Assembly (NCBI RefSeq): GCF_003013715.1
Contig: NC_072815.1
Span: 186,001 to 250,000 of the forward strand
Length of the DNA: 64,000 nt
Direction of reading: 5' to 3'
DNA from: Candidozyma auris
Taxonomy: Eukaryota; Ascomycota; Pichiomycetes; Serinales; Metschnikowiaceae
A program made the position numbers and the translations under genes. The notes under the pieces were generated by a model, which saw nothing but the letters and a program-made list of their open reading frames with translations, was not told the DNA's origin and searched no databases. Positions 30,315-41,732 of this stretch are shown piece by piece (position 1 is the stretch's first letter; each line of letters opens with the position of its first letter).

Positions 30315-33295
30315 TTTGTACGCTATGAGATTGATCTAATGTGGGAAGATGGGATGAAGACAACAGGAAGTATTTGATAATGTTAAGGTGACACAAATTC
30401 AACCAAAAAGGATCAGATCTTCCTTTTATATGGGTTGGGCGCTCTGGGACCTAGACAATGAGCCCTGAAAGAATGTGGAATGTGATAGGTAAAAAGGCCG
30501 TGGAGGTTGGCTGATTTTGTGAAATTTTATCCACTGTGCGGTGAGGGATTAGACGAGATGCTGTTGGCGAAAAGACACAAACTAGTCGAAATTTTGGAAG
30601 AAGAAAAAGTAAGCAAAATTTGGTTCTTTTCTGAAAAATGCCTAATTTCTGGATAAGCAGATCACTTTCCGCTTGGGTACCAAGTTCCTGATTCGTCTTT
30701 TCCGGCACAGGCTTTGGCAATGAAAGGATCTGGCATATTAATTAGCCATGGGCAAAGCGCACTGCCGGGACTGTCTGCAGAACGAGCGTTAGTAGATAAC
30801 CCGCAAAGAAAGGGAGGGAAAGGAAACGCGAGCAAATCGTTGGCAGAGGCTAAAGTCGATGTAGATAAGGAAACAAGAGAAATTAATGTATGGGAAGTGG
30901 CCGCCGCGTCCTGTCCCTACCTTATCACGTGATTCGCCCTTGCCCTTCATTGGTGGGACGGCTGCTAAGAAATTTCCACTGTGGTGGACCAATTGGCCCT
31001 GTGAGAAGTGAAAATTCCGCGGAATGTTGCAAAATGGACTCCGCAAGGCCACCTGCCTTATTAGTGCTAAGTTGTTCAAGGCTAAGAGAAGCATATATTC
31101 GATCACAAAGATATGTCTGATCCCTTTTGACTTGACTTCCGTTGACTAGGTTTAGGGCCTATTTTGAGTTCTGACATCAAGAATATGGCAAGGTGGGGAG
31201 CAGCACATTGAGCTTTGAAGTATTAATATTTGATTTCTGACATGTTTGACTTCTGACCATACTTTTGGTGTCTTTTGCGTTTTAAGGCAAGATACATGAC
31301 ACTTGTCGAAGGGTCGACATCGCATCGACACGAGGTGCTTTAATCGAGACTTAGCGCTAGGAAGCTTAAAGACTGTGGGTGAAGAAGTCAATTGGATCTA
31401 AACTCTCGCTAATCAGCGTCATTCGGATCACTTGCACTGCCAGCTGATCCCCCTTACTAAACTGACCCTCAGTATTCTCCTCAAGCTGCCCGTTTGCGCA
31501 AATGCTCTGTATGAGTCTGTAATACGCCGGTTAGAATGATAAGAAGGGGGAATACAAGGTGTGTGCAGTGTCAAAGCACAATACGGCTGGTGAAGGAGCC
31601 TCGAGAATTTGTCCTGGTACTCATATGAAGAGAAACTCAGGAGAGAAGTAGTTGCCGTTAAGCGTCTTGCGCTTGCTCGTAACTCTGTGTCAATTGTGCC
31701 GAGTCAACATTGTGACTCCATCTGGCTCTCCAGTCTGCTCTGCAACATTATCTCAAAAGCAAATTTCTAAAACTGCAATGCACTCTTTTGCTACAAAGGG
31801 CAACGGGTGGTCGATTCAAAGGGAAACTGGTCAATTTGGGCGACGGACACATCGTATGTGCATCACGGCAAAAGATAAACCCACCTTATCCATGTTGCAG
31901 GCCAACGTGACACAAAACCGCCGGCGCTGCTGGGGAGTCCCTGGAGCTTTGGAACGTTGAAGGCTTTGTTCTGTAGCTGGTCGTCAGGAGCATTTATGTT
32001 GAGCGGTTAAGTCAGAGCGGAATCGATCCTCCGTTGTTAGGCCGTGGGCGCAATAGCAGCAGGAGGAGTTTCCACGAAATTTTGGCGATTAATATCTCAG
32101 TCTTGTGTATCAGGCTATAATACTGAATGGAGATGGTACATTGTTGATGCACCGCTTCCCATTGTCAACTTCTCCATTTGCCGTTATACCCTTTTTTGTT
32201 GATCAAAGAAAGCCGCTTTGCATAGGGGCCAGGGATCAGAAAACATCAAGCGGTGGCTTTGGCAACGAGTCCTCAGTTGAAGTCTTGCTGCCTGGAGAAG
32301 GCTAGAAGTGGTTGCCCGACGCTCAGTGGGGTCTGATACCTTCAAACCTGGAGTCATCCAAAGCTTGTCGGCAGCTTTAGCTGTAATGCTTCATAAGGCG
32401 GATTGTGGCACAGAATTAATCCTTCTGGTGGCTAAGCAGATACTAAGGAGGGGAACAGAAAGATCCTTCGCTAGCACGGCGACCACTAGACCTTCAGATG
32501 TCACCGCTACTTGATCTAGAAGATAATGCCGGGTCTCGGTCCAATCTCTTTCTACAGAATACCCACGTCCTTTTGCTCCCCTGGATTCTGTAAGCGCATG
32601 AACTGACTGTTTTGTGGAGAAGGCAGCTCCATTTTTTTGTGAGACCACTCTCAAGGCTGCAAATGGACATCATCAAGAGCGGAGCTTCAAACCGTCAAAT
32701 GCCCAATTCGACAATGCCGACACAGGTAGCGCAATCCGCAAAGAACCTTCGCCATTGTTCTGACCCCTGGAACCTTGTACCTTGTACTTTGTACCTTGAG
32801 AGCTTCTGAAATTCAGGTACCGCTAAATGCTCGAAGCCACGTTTGCAGCTTGACAGCTTGAGTAGGCCCTGGAAGCTTAAGAGAGACATCAAAATTAAAC
32901 CGTGCATCGGATCGACAATCTTCGATGCTGAGCCATGTTTAACACCCACCTCCAAAACCAATTTCAGATGCTTAAGTGACCACTGGGGTATGGCTGCAAG
33001 TTTCAGCCAAGTCCTCGAAACACTTTCCAAGGATCCCTGCAGCAAAAAAATATGAATTCGAACCCTGAAGGTAGACGAGACGGGGGGAAGAAAATTGCCG
33101 CTATTGCAAGAATGCGGCATTTGAAAAATAGTGTTACAAAGTGTGGAGGCCAAAAGTAATTATCTCGTGTGGAGAACAAGCTGCGTTGGTGATGCTTCGA
33201 CTCCTGCAACGCAAGAAGCTTCAGCACTACAGTGAGTCCCTTGGCTTGCTAGTAGCAAGACAGGTGTCATAAAATCATTGAATTATCTACTAATC
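30315..33295. other. 3 kb region without a supported gene
   Basis: It lies between the globin start and the stop of the NDT80-family gene, both on the minus strand. All frames are short and match nothing I recognise. It contains a CACGTG box at 30926-30931, a TTTAGGGCC element near 31151 and a 7-bp tandem repeat (ACCTTGT x4 with one change, 32772-32799). Base composition is close to that of genes rather than AT-rich. It may carry distal globin promoter sequence, a long 3' UTR or an untranslated transcript. Confidence 0.45.
32772..32799. repeat. 7-bp tandem repeat ACCTTGT x4
   Basis: Four consecutive units ACCTTGT, ACCTTGT, ACTTTGT and ACCTTGA. Confidence 0.8.
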
Positions 33296-34993
33296 CTAGT
33301 AGTCCATATTGCTGTACATGTGCATTTCTTCTTTCGTCATCTCAGCGTAGTAACACTGTAACGCCCGCTGCAAAGCCGGCACGAGTCTGTCCCAACGAAG
33401 AATACGGAACCCTTTGTCAAACCCTCTGGGCTTGCGGACCTCGTAGGACATGATCAGGCGGGCAAACTTGGCTCTGTGGCCGTCGGCCCGCTCTTTGGTC
33501 TTCAGGTGGTACGAGGCCTTCAGCCAGAAGGTCAACAAGTTCAGCCGGATACGCCCGCGTTCTCTGCAACGGAGCTTTGGCTCCATCAACTTCGACTGAA
33601 TTAGGGTTTCCACCAACCCAACCACCTCGACTGACGTGATGTAGTAGTGTGTGCCGGGCTCGTCCTCGTCACTGGCTTTTTCCCAAGCTAAGCACGAGAC
33701 TTCAATCACATCTGTTTCGGGTGGAGGTGGTTCTGGTTTTGGGTGCTCGTTGGCGCACCCGACGATGGAGAAGTCAACGAAAATGACATGTCCTCTCTGT
33801 CTGCGCTCTATCCTGACGATTCTACGGCGATCGAGCTTCTCGCCAAGCGACCACGGCTCCTTATACACCTGTTCGGCGACCATGCCGCCAAACTTGAGCT
33901 CCACCGGCAAATGGCACATGTTCTTTTGCAGAGGCTCTGGAGGATGGGTATTAGCGCCACCCGAGGCAATTCCTCGGACGATCTTGCAGTGGTGGGCCGG
34001 CGGCGTGGGCGGTCTTGGTAGCTGGTAAGGGCTCGCAGGGCTTCTGGGGGTTTTCTTTGGGCTGGAAATGCTTGTGGCCGGGCTCAGCGTCTCAAACAGC
34101 TCCATTGACATGTTTGTGCTGTAGGAGTCTCTTGAGGATGCATTGGAATTACGTTTGCGCTGGGACTTGCCCCTTGCCTTTTGTTTTAATGTCTTGGATT
34201 TCACCAGCTTGCTGCTGGCGGAAACGGAGCCCATCTGCTGGGCCTGGGGCTCGAGCTGCTCGGGCTCGACCGTCTGTTCAACTGTCTTGGGCTCGATGGC
34301 GTCAATTGGCTCGGCAGGCATTGGAACCTGTGGCGCCACGGGGAGCTCGTTGGTCATCATCACCCCCACAGCGCTCGTATCAAGAGGTGCTCCAGGAGCA
34401 AAACCGTACATCAAAAGTCTCATATCGTTTGCGGTGTTGTCCTCAAAACAGTCGAACTTGTGCAAATTGTGCAAGTGGCCCTGGCCAAGTGACAAGCCAG
34501 TGTCGGTGATGGCCAAGGGGTCTTTATCGATGGAGAGGTGCTCAGAGGGCAAGCCTTGCGGGAATTGAGGTGCAAGCGATGTGGGAGTCATGGCCGCTGG
34601 TGGTAGCGGCGCAAAGGGGCCGTGCTCCTCTCCAGGAGGAGGAAACGAAGGATGATGGAAGTTATGGCTGTGTTGTTGATGTTGGACTTGACTGTGTTGA
34701 GGATGTGGGACTTGACTGTGATGGTGATTGTGGTGTTGGCTTTGCATTGAGCCGTGGGGGCCGAGGGTTCCCGTTCCCTCGGCAGCAAAAGCGTGGCCAT
34801 AGATATCTTGCTCTTCTGGTGGGGGTTGCAAGAAGGCGGAGGGAGGAGGTGGAGGCGCTTTCAAAAAAGGCGCTGGGGGAGGAGTGATGAAGTTGGACTC
34901 GTTTTGGTCGAAAGAGTGGATGTGAGGTTGAACGTGGGGGTTTTGATAATGGAAGTTGGCCATGTCGAGCAGGGGAGGATTAAGAAGGTCCAT
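33296..34993 (-). CDS. NDT80: NDT80/PhoG-family transcription factor
   Basis: An Ndt80-type DNA-binding regulator of 565 residues. Ndt80 controls mid-meiosis in S. cerevisiae, and biofilm, drug-response and hyphal genes in Candida. The N-terminal half is Pro/His/Gln-rich and disordered. The Ndt80 domain occupies about 355-555, with RRIVRIERRQRGHVIFVDFSIVG (about 400-422), YYITSVEVVGLVETLI, the DNA-contact-type segment CRERGRIRLNLLTFW and RKPRGFDKGFRILRWDRLVPALQRALQCYY near the C-terminus. CTG-clade yeasts have several paralogues (NDT80, RON1, REP1); the C-terminal GFDK...LRWD block favours NDT80 but a tree is needed. It is preceded by an unusually long gene-free upstream region. Confidence 0.82.
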   Translation of the reverse strand: MDLLNPPLLDMANFHYQNPHVQPHIHSFDQNESNFITPPPAPFLKAPPPPPSAFLQPPPEEQDIYGHAFAAEGTGTLGPHGSMQSQHHNHHHSQVPHPQHSQVQHQQHSHNFHHPSFPPPGEEHGPFAPLPPAAMTPTSLAPQFPQGLPSEHLSIDKDPLAITDTGLSLGQGHLHNLHKFDCFEDNTANDMRLLMYGFAPGAPLDTSAVGVMMTNELPVAPQVPMPAEPIDAIEPKTVEQTVEPEQLEPQAQQMGSVSASSKLVKSKTLKQKARGKSQRKRNSNASSRDSYSTNMSMELFETLSPATSISSPKKTPRSPASPYQLPRPPTPPAHHCKIVRGIASGGANTHPPEPLQKNMCHLPVELKFGGMVAEQVYKEPWSLGEKLDRRRIVRIERRQRGHVIFVDFSIVGCANEHPKPEPPPPETDVIEVSCLAWEKASDEDEPGTHYYITSVEVVGLVETLIQSKLMEPKLRCRERGRIRLNLLTFWLKASYHLKTKERADGHRAKFARLIMSYEVRKPRGFDKGFRILRWDRLVPALQRALQCYYAEMTKEEMHMYSNMDY

Positions 34994-36582
34994 GGGGCAA
35001 CGGTGGGAGGAAAAGTGGGAAAAGTGGTGGCTGGGGAGTCGCCGCTACGTCAAAATCCAGGGTCCCGGATACGAGGAGAATATATAGGACAGCAACAACA
35101 GAAACAACAGGGCCCTTTTCCTATTGAGGGGGTGTTGGTAGGGAGCTGTTGGTGGTGCATTGAGGGCGCCTGGGAGGGCGTCAGGATTTAGATAATATCT
35201 GGCGATGCGTCGATACCTCTGGGGTAGGGTGCAGCGACGGTGCGTCTAAACGCTGCACGGTGTGCAGACACAATCAGCGGTGTGTGCCGGGGTGCGTTGC
35301 CATGCGTGGTTGTTGGCCGGTATCGGCGACGCGCCTCAAGATGCCGATCCGTAAACCGTGCATGGCGCTGCGTCGGCGAGAGGCACGGGTGTTTTGTGTG
35401 CGGGCCAAAGCCTCGCCGCTTGAGGCAGAGGGGGGCCTAACGCCGAGTCCCCTCTTCTATGGAAGCCGTCCTTGGCTTCCAAAGCGCAAATTGAACTGCT
35501 TGTGCTTTTCACACGGCGTATGGGAATTCTCCATCCACGGAGAAGTCTCGTACCATGGGGCGCGGTGTTTGGGTGGATGGGTGGGTGTGTCTGCCTGCAC
35601 ATAATTCAGGACAAAAGTTTTTTTTTTTTCTTTCCTCCATCCATCCTTGCCCAAAACAGGCCGCGTTTACGTGCTAATGCGTGCTTCTATGCAGCACACA
35701 ATCAGGCATCAGCCAGCGTGCTCGAGGAAGCCTACAGATTTGATAGACATTCACAATTAGCGCTTCATCTTGAATTGTCTCTGCAGAAGCCACGGCGGGA
35801 GCGAAACATTGCCAATATCTGTATACAGCGAGGAGAAGAAAATGCGAGAGGAAAGAGAAGGAGAGAAAAAGAAATTGAGAGACCATAAAAAGACCCAAAG
35901 AGCCAAGACGGCGATCGGCAACAAGATCTAGCAATTGTTCGTTACATCCCCAGCACCCGCCGATCGAGCACCCGCCGATCAAAAGCTTCGGCTCGAACGC
36001 AGGCAGATTGATTTTTCAGGAGCACTTTTTGCAGCCCGCTTTCTTGCTTTTAGTAGATGACAACCGCCAGATGTGCTATTTTCCCACCTCCAACTCACAA
36101 AACCCACCGGCCACGCAGCGGGGGCTAAAACGTGTGTGAGCGGAGAAACACGCACCGAAAGCGAGAATCCCGAGATGGAGATAGCTCAGTGTTTTTTTTT
36201 GTGGCATTTGCAAGAATACTCACGGTCAGAAAAGTGCCGAAAGTCGCCAACCCAGACAAAATAAAATATCCAAAAAGTCACTTCCCGGCCATATTTTTCG
36301 CTAGAGACCCTCCACATCGCCACACGGCCAACACCACTCGGCGAACCCTGGAGAAGGCAGGCTTTTGGCCGAAGCCCTGTTGACATGTGGAGTGCCATGG
36401 ATTGGATATTGGGCAGATGAAAAGACAGGGCCAGTGGAAGACCCGCCTGTAGATTTTTGTCTCATTTCCCACTGCCTTGCCCTGACTTCAACTACCCTAT
36501 ACTTTTTAAGTGTTGCCAAGTATCTTCTTTCATTACGGCATTGCTTCATGAGTCGCACCAGATCGATTCACGAGCCGTAGGT

Positions 36583-36624
36583 GAGCAGCCCCAACTGAGT
36601 AGCCCCAACTGAGCAGCCGTAGCT
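36583..36624. repeat. 14-bp imperfect tandem repeat x3
   Basis: Units GAGCAGCCCCAACT, GAGTAGCCCCAACT and GAGCAGCCGTAGCT in direct tandem. Confidence 0.85.
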
Positions 36625-37445
36625 GATCAAAATCCATTCACTGACCATCGACCCGCGCGAAAGACCGCTAAGGCAGCGAAGATCCGACAACTCGCTAGCG
36701 CTCGGTTCCAGCCACAGCGTCAAGACCTCAGCGGCCCCGTAGCACATTCGTGGGTCACCGATTCGTAAAAATAAAAAAAATCTCGCCGAACTTTGGGCGA
36801 AACTCTAGTCTGTACAGTGGAACATGGCATTGCAGACTCCCATTGCAGCTTTGGGCTGGCTGCAAACGCAGCGCTGCAAGCGCGAGGCCACCGCACTCCC
36901 ACTGGGTTACTAACCCGCCCACAGATATTTTCTAGCAACTGACAAAACTCACCCACCCACCCAGGGCCAAAATTGCGCTTTCACGACGCAGAGTGACCCT
37001 GATGTTCTGAGCCGATTGCCGTGAGAGAAGGAACCTGTGCTTCTGGACTTGTGGCTGACCTGGGTTCTGGATGAATTCTGGCTTCTCAGCTGCTAATTTC
37101 TGACTTCTGCCTGTGCTTCTCATTTTCCCTCTCACCCTCACTCTCCCTCTATTCCTGGAACCCTCTCACTGACTCTTGTCAACTGACTTCCTCACTAACT
37201 CTTGAACTTCTTCTAGGCTAGTTTACCCGGCCGGTTCCTGGCTCGTGCCACTCGGATCGTAAGGGGCCCCTTACACACACGCCGGCCTTGGGGTGGGTTC
37301 ACCCTGTGTGTTCCCAATTCGGTGTAGCGACTGGCAGAGCACGATAATAATATTGGTGATGAAGAACCCACCCACTGTGGCCTGAGTGGGAGGGTTTCCA
37401 CCGCTAGCGCAAACAAGAAATAGGCAAATGCCTGACTTTCTTTTT

Positions 37446-37450
<5 letters not shown>

Positions 37451-37482
<32 letters not shown>
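37451..37482. repeat. (CT)16 dinucleotide tract
   Basis: About 16 CT dinucleotides (GA on the transcribed side of the NDT80-family gene) inside a larger pyrimidine stretch at 37440-37500. Confidence 0.95.
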
Positions 37483-37488
<6 letters not shown>

Positions 37489-39240
37489 CCTTTTTGCCCT
37501 GCTGCTTTCTGTCCCCTCACGCCGTATGCCGCCAGTGTTATCTTGACCATCGTCAACTCACGCCTCGTGGAAGGTTGATCGCTTTTTCGCTTGGGCGCTG
37601 CGGCTGCAACCGCCAGGCCACAAAGCTGGCAACAAAGTCTCTGATGCTCTCGAATTCCTCGAATTTCTCGATTTTCTCTCATTCTATTTTGGCTTTTTTT
37701 ATTATTATTATGTTTTGTTTTGTTTTCCTCCTGCCGCCTCCTTGAAACAGACCCTTGCACGGGCCCTGTTTGTCCCCGTGCGGTTTGCTTTTCCTCGGAT
37801 GCGGTCGCTGTGGTGTGGCACTTGACTGCTGCTTAAGTGCTGCAGTGAAACCCTCCTGCTCAGGTCACCAAAAGCAGTATTTTGGAGCCTTTCCTAACTT
37901 GCTGAGTTTTGTGTTGCTGTTTACTAGGGCCTCCCGGAGGTCCTGGTCTTAACCTTCCTATAATGAGTTCTCCAAGGTCATGGTTTCCAGTTGACAACCA
38001 CCGCCACCACCACCATTTCTCGTTGCTTGTGCTCACTATGTAGAATTTGCGCACCTGCCTTTGTACGAGCCGCTGCACAAAGCACCGAGGTTGTCACTGG
38101 CCTTGTCTTTCCTTCTGTGTGACGCACGGCTTCCTAAAGGCGGCATGAGTGCTCTCTCAAAGCAGAGAGAGAAGAAAAAAAAACTGTCTCTGCGGTCGCT
38201 TTGCGCAAATCGCCTATTTCCTGGGTGGTTGGGTTCACTGGCCACATGTGAAGGGTGAATATGGTCTTGACCAGGGCTTTTCTGGAGATATGGGCTTTAA
38301 AGCCCCGGAGCTAGCTGCAAAATCCGTGGTTCGCCCCCGTTGGCCCCCGGGGTGTAGCAAACCCACGGAGAAAAGGTTCTCGGATCCGAACAAGCCTCTT
38401 CTGCGTCACAGAGAGCGAATGTGAGTGATTTTGTGATGATTCTGAGAGCGAATTTGAGGATGATTTTGGGGATGAGGAATTACCCTCGCCAATATTGTCT
38501 GGGCCTTTTTATGGTCATTTAATGATACATATTTGTGTACCTCCCTCTTCATCATGATCGAACTATGTTGAGCCCGTCTATCAAAAAATCGGCCCTGGTT
38601 TCTGTAGGCAGATCTCATTTTGAAGGGCTACAAAATAGTACTTTTTTCAACAAAATAACGACAATGTGATCGACGTTTTTGTTGATGTCAGATGCATAGC
38701 CTTGCGCTTGCGTCGTGAGGGTTTTTGGGCCCATTGTATTGAACCTCAAAGTGTTTCTCTGGGGTAACTGAGGTGACAATAGCCTTAATTTTTGTCCACC
38801 TATTAAAGTGAAAGGTTGGTTTTTTTAGATACTTTGTTCTACTGGTGGGTCATTTTGTGTTAAGCACTCATTGCGAGACTACAATGTTCCATAGCAGCCG
38901 TTCGATAAATTGAAGTGCTTCGAGGGACATATGAGAATTCGGAAGAATAACTTTGAATGAGTTGTCGTGGGATTTTTTACCTGGATGACAAGTCATCCAT
39001 GCTCCTCTAGAACAAGTAAAGTGGACATTGTCTCATTGTATTACCTCAGAGCCATCAAAGACCACTTTACTGAGAGAACAATCAGACGTTGCAAAAAAAA
39101 ACACCAAAATCATCAACCTTCATTCTGGGATTTTCTCCTCAGGCGATCAACCCGCCGTGTCGTCTTCGGGTTTCAAACATCTCCCCTTCAATCATACTAC
39201 AACGAACAACCAAACCAAGCTTTTCATATTCCTAAATAAG

Positions 39241-39807
39241 CTACAGACTCTTGCTAAGTTTCTCCGCTTCTTCCCGCCATCGCTGCGATTCCATCTTCCA
39301 CCACATGATCTCAAGTCGGGCGCTGTTGAGCTCCTCTTCAATCTGCTTGATGCGATTGTCGAGTATCTCCACGTCCTTCCGCTGACGCTCTCTGTACCGA
39401 CGAGCAGCCAACGTGTTTCTCATTCTCTTGTCATTTGCAGGGATGCTCTTGACACCCGACTCTGAAGGTCTGTGCTTGCGTTTCCTGAGACGTTTCCTAA
39501 TCTTGTCCACGTCATCCGACGACACCGATCCTGGCTGAGTTGGCAGTGGATTTGACTCGGGAAAAAACGTCTTTGACTCGTCAATCCACCGCAACGGCGC
39601 TGTTGAAGGGGCATCGCTCTCCAACGAACAAGACGACGAGTCTCGACGCTTTCTTGTGAATCCAAAATCGTCAAAGGCAGGCGCACACGAAGAAATCGGT
39701 GCTAGGTCTGAGCTGCTAACTGATATATCTGTGAGCTCATCGAGCTTCACGTCGCCCACTACGTCTGCGACGTAGTGGGGATCCTCTGAGAGGATGTTAT
39801 TCCACAA
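39241..39807 (-). CDS. bZIP transcription factor; no in-frame ATG visible
   Basis: A basic leucine zipper protein. The basic region is KRMRNTLAARRYRERQRK (about 126-143 counted from the TTG at 39807), followed by a short zipper LDNRIKQIEEELNSARLEIMWWKME. The N-terminal half is acidic and Ser-rich, like an activation domain, with an RKRLRKRKHRP basic patch before the DNA-binding region. I cannot assign an orthologue beyond the Gcn4-like bZIP class. The open frame has no ATG between its upstream stop (TAA at 39870) and the bZIP itself; it begins at a TTG. The only nearby ATG (39815) is in another frame, and one additional T in the following T4 run would join it to this frame (MEFLWNN). See findings. 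Confidence 0.8.
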   Translation of the reverse strand: MWNNILSEDPHYVADVVGDVKLDELTDISVSSSDLAPISSCAPAFDDFGFTRKRRDSSSCSLESDAPSTAPLRWIDESKTFFPESNPLPTQPGSVSSDDVDKIRKRLRKRKHRPSESGVKSIPANDKRMRNTLAARRYRERQRKDVEILDNRIKQIEEELNSARLEIMWWKMESQRWREEAEKLSKSL

Positions 39808-41147
39808 AACTCCATGCTGGTACTGTGTATCCCAAGATTGCTGTATCCACTCCTCTGTTTCGCTTATTTAAATCAAACGCCGGTTGTTGGGAAGGAACCG
39901 ACGTGTAGTGTATACGGAAAGCCAAAAGGTGTGTTCGACTTTCGGTATAAGATAAGGGGGGTGAAGAAGAAAATCTATATCAAGGGGGCGCACTCGTGCA
40001 GTTATATAGCGTTGATGGGTGCCAAATATGGAAAATGAGTAACTTCTACGAATTCAGGTCCAGGCGCGGCCAGGGCTCATGATGCCCAGGTGGCCCCAGG
40101 GAGGACTCAGGACTCAGACACAAGCAAGTTATCATTGCATTTCAATTGATGTACAGCTCTTCCTATGAAACTGGATTCTTCATCGTCCCAAAGGGTTTGC
40201 AAAAAACTGTGGAGGTTTCGGGGTATTTATCTTGGTGCAGATGGACTCTCTACAACAGAGTTGACGTTCTCATAGTGATTGACAATTACTCATTATGATA
40301 TTGTGGTCACTCAGGGGAGTCTTTTCAGTAGTCTAGAATTTTTTTAGAGTGTGGGTGTTGGAGAACTGAGGCTGTGGTGGCTGGAGTGTTTCGAAATGTC
40401 ATGGTCATGTTGAAGAATTAGGACAACGAGGTAATCGATTTATGTGGAATGCTGAAAGGGAACAAAAGTATTTGTTGCCGATAATTCTGAGATAGTTTTT
40501 TTTTTATTTTCTGTTTTTTTCTGGTCTTACTTTGTGTCTTAGCTAAACAAGTCTACAGGCTTGATTAACTGAAAACTGACGTTCATTCCACGTACAGAAA
40601 AGATCTCCTCAAAAACAGAATAAACTGCATTTGAACTCTAGAGGTTTTAATTATATTTGTTTTGAAAACCTTGCTGCAGATTCTGTTGCAGATCACTTTG
40701 AGCTATACCCATTCCTGTTCTTTCAATATCTTTAACGCAAGACATCATCACTAACTAAGCGATCAACGTAATACATCACTACAAAGCTTGAATAATTGGC
40801 ATGTTAATCTTCATTCTTACGGTTTCTACGGCTTCCTCAAAATGAGGCTTGTATCGTTTCAAATTGTATTTTCACTGACTTCTTGTACATCTTTTTATGA
40901 GGGGCTACAGATAAAACCAACGAAACCAATATTGCCAGTTGGAGCTCGCCATTTTTTACTTTTTATTCCCTTCAATAAGCTATACACTTCAGGGACAATT
41001 GCATAGATGTGGTGGTTCTTCTGCGTTGGCCAGCAAGCGTCGATTCATCCACCTCCCCAAACAACGTGTTTTACATTTCAAGTATCTATACAATCGTGTG
41101 TATTGACGTATACGACGGCGTTAGCCGAACGAAGATTTCGAATATAC
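39808..41147. other. Intergenic: bZIP promoter and OM14 3' flank
   Basis: No gene supported. A TATATAAC box (minus strand GTTATATA, about 40003-40011) lies roughly 190 bp upstream of the bZIP start region. The rest is AT-rich with T tracts (40498-40530); small frames around 40.8-41.0 kb match nothing. Confidence 0.45.
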
Positions 41148-41732
41148 TTAGTTCTTCTTGTACTTAGGGTACAAGTTGGAGAAGAGGTAGCCGTCGGCAA
41201 GCACAAGACCCGTGATAATGGCAGCATGAATACCAACAACGTACTTGTTCTCTGTCCTGATTCTGGCTCTCTCCGAGTAGACAAACCAGCCGGCGGTGGC
41301 CGAACCCAAAATCACAGCAAGCTGACCCAAAACCACAGGGTTCTGCAACTCAGCACCAGTAGCATTGACGGTGTCCTTGTTCACGTAAGAAGTGACAAAG
41401 TTGGCAGCAGCCTGGTACTTGTCCTTGATGAACTTGGTGGCCGAATCAATGTATGGCTGAGACTCCTTCTCCAACTCCTTGAGGTCCTTCTTGACATTGT
41501 TGGCAGTGGCCTTACCTTTCTTGATAGCCTCGTCGGTGGCCTTGGCCGCATCTTTCTTGAGCTTGTCAGCCTCTTTGGAGGCGTCTTTCGAAGCCTTGCT
41601 GGCCTCTTTCTTCACCTTGTCGGCGCCCTGTTGGGCTTCCTTCTTGGCTTCCTCAGGGGTGGTGTGCATTGGGTCTTCCACTACTTTGGGTCCAGTGGGA
41701 CCATTGGCGGCGGCAGCTTCGGCGTAGGACAT
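41148..41732 (-). CDS. OM14: Mitochondrial outer membrane protein Om14
   Basis: Outer-membrane receptor for cytosolic ribosomes/NAC in yeast. The N-terminal 110 residues are a long Lys/Ala/Glu helix (KKEAQQGADKVKKEASKASKD...), longer than in S. cerevisiae (194 versus 134 residues). The C-terminal part has the family signature GAELQNPVVLGQLAVILGSATAGWFVY (about 127-153) and a second hydrophobic helix YVVGIHAAIITGLVLADGYLF, ending in a short basic tail. ELQNPVV and the two-to-three-helix layout identify Om14. Divergent from RPS2. Confidence 0.83.
   Translation of the reverse strand: MSYAEAAAANGPTGPKVVEDPMHTTPEEAKKEAQQGADKVKKEASKASKDASKEADKLKKDAAKATDEAIKKGKATANNVKKDLKELEKESQPYIDSATKFIKDKYQAAANFVTSYVNKDTVNATGAELQNPVVLGQLAVILGSATAGWFVYSERARIRTENKYVVGIHAAIITGLVLADGYLFSNLYPKYKKN

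Larger units (their letters stand above)
34994..39240. promoter_or_regulatory. 4.2 kb gene-free region upstream of the NDT80-family gene
   Basis: No frame here resembles a gene. Since the bZIP gene to the right ends at 39241 on the same strand, essentially all of it is upstream of the NDT80-family ATG. It contains a 14-bp imperfect tandem triplet (36583-36624), a (CT)16 tract (37451-37482), T tracts, and promoter-word variants TGGCTGCAAAC (36857-36867) and TAGCTGCAAAAT (38312-38323). Master regulators of CTG-clade yeasts often have such long promoters and 5' leaders; that reading is inference. Confidence 0.55.

Noticed and set aside
32695..33153. 152-codon minus-strand frame in the 3 kb gap
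   Set aside because: No domain or family-like motif, and it overlaps the ACCTTGT tandem repeat.
35000..39240. Several 65-145 codon frames in the NDT80-family upstream region
   Set aside because: None has a family-like motif, and frames on both strands overlap each other; treated as regulatory DNA.
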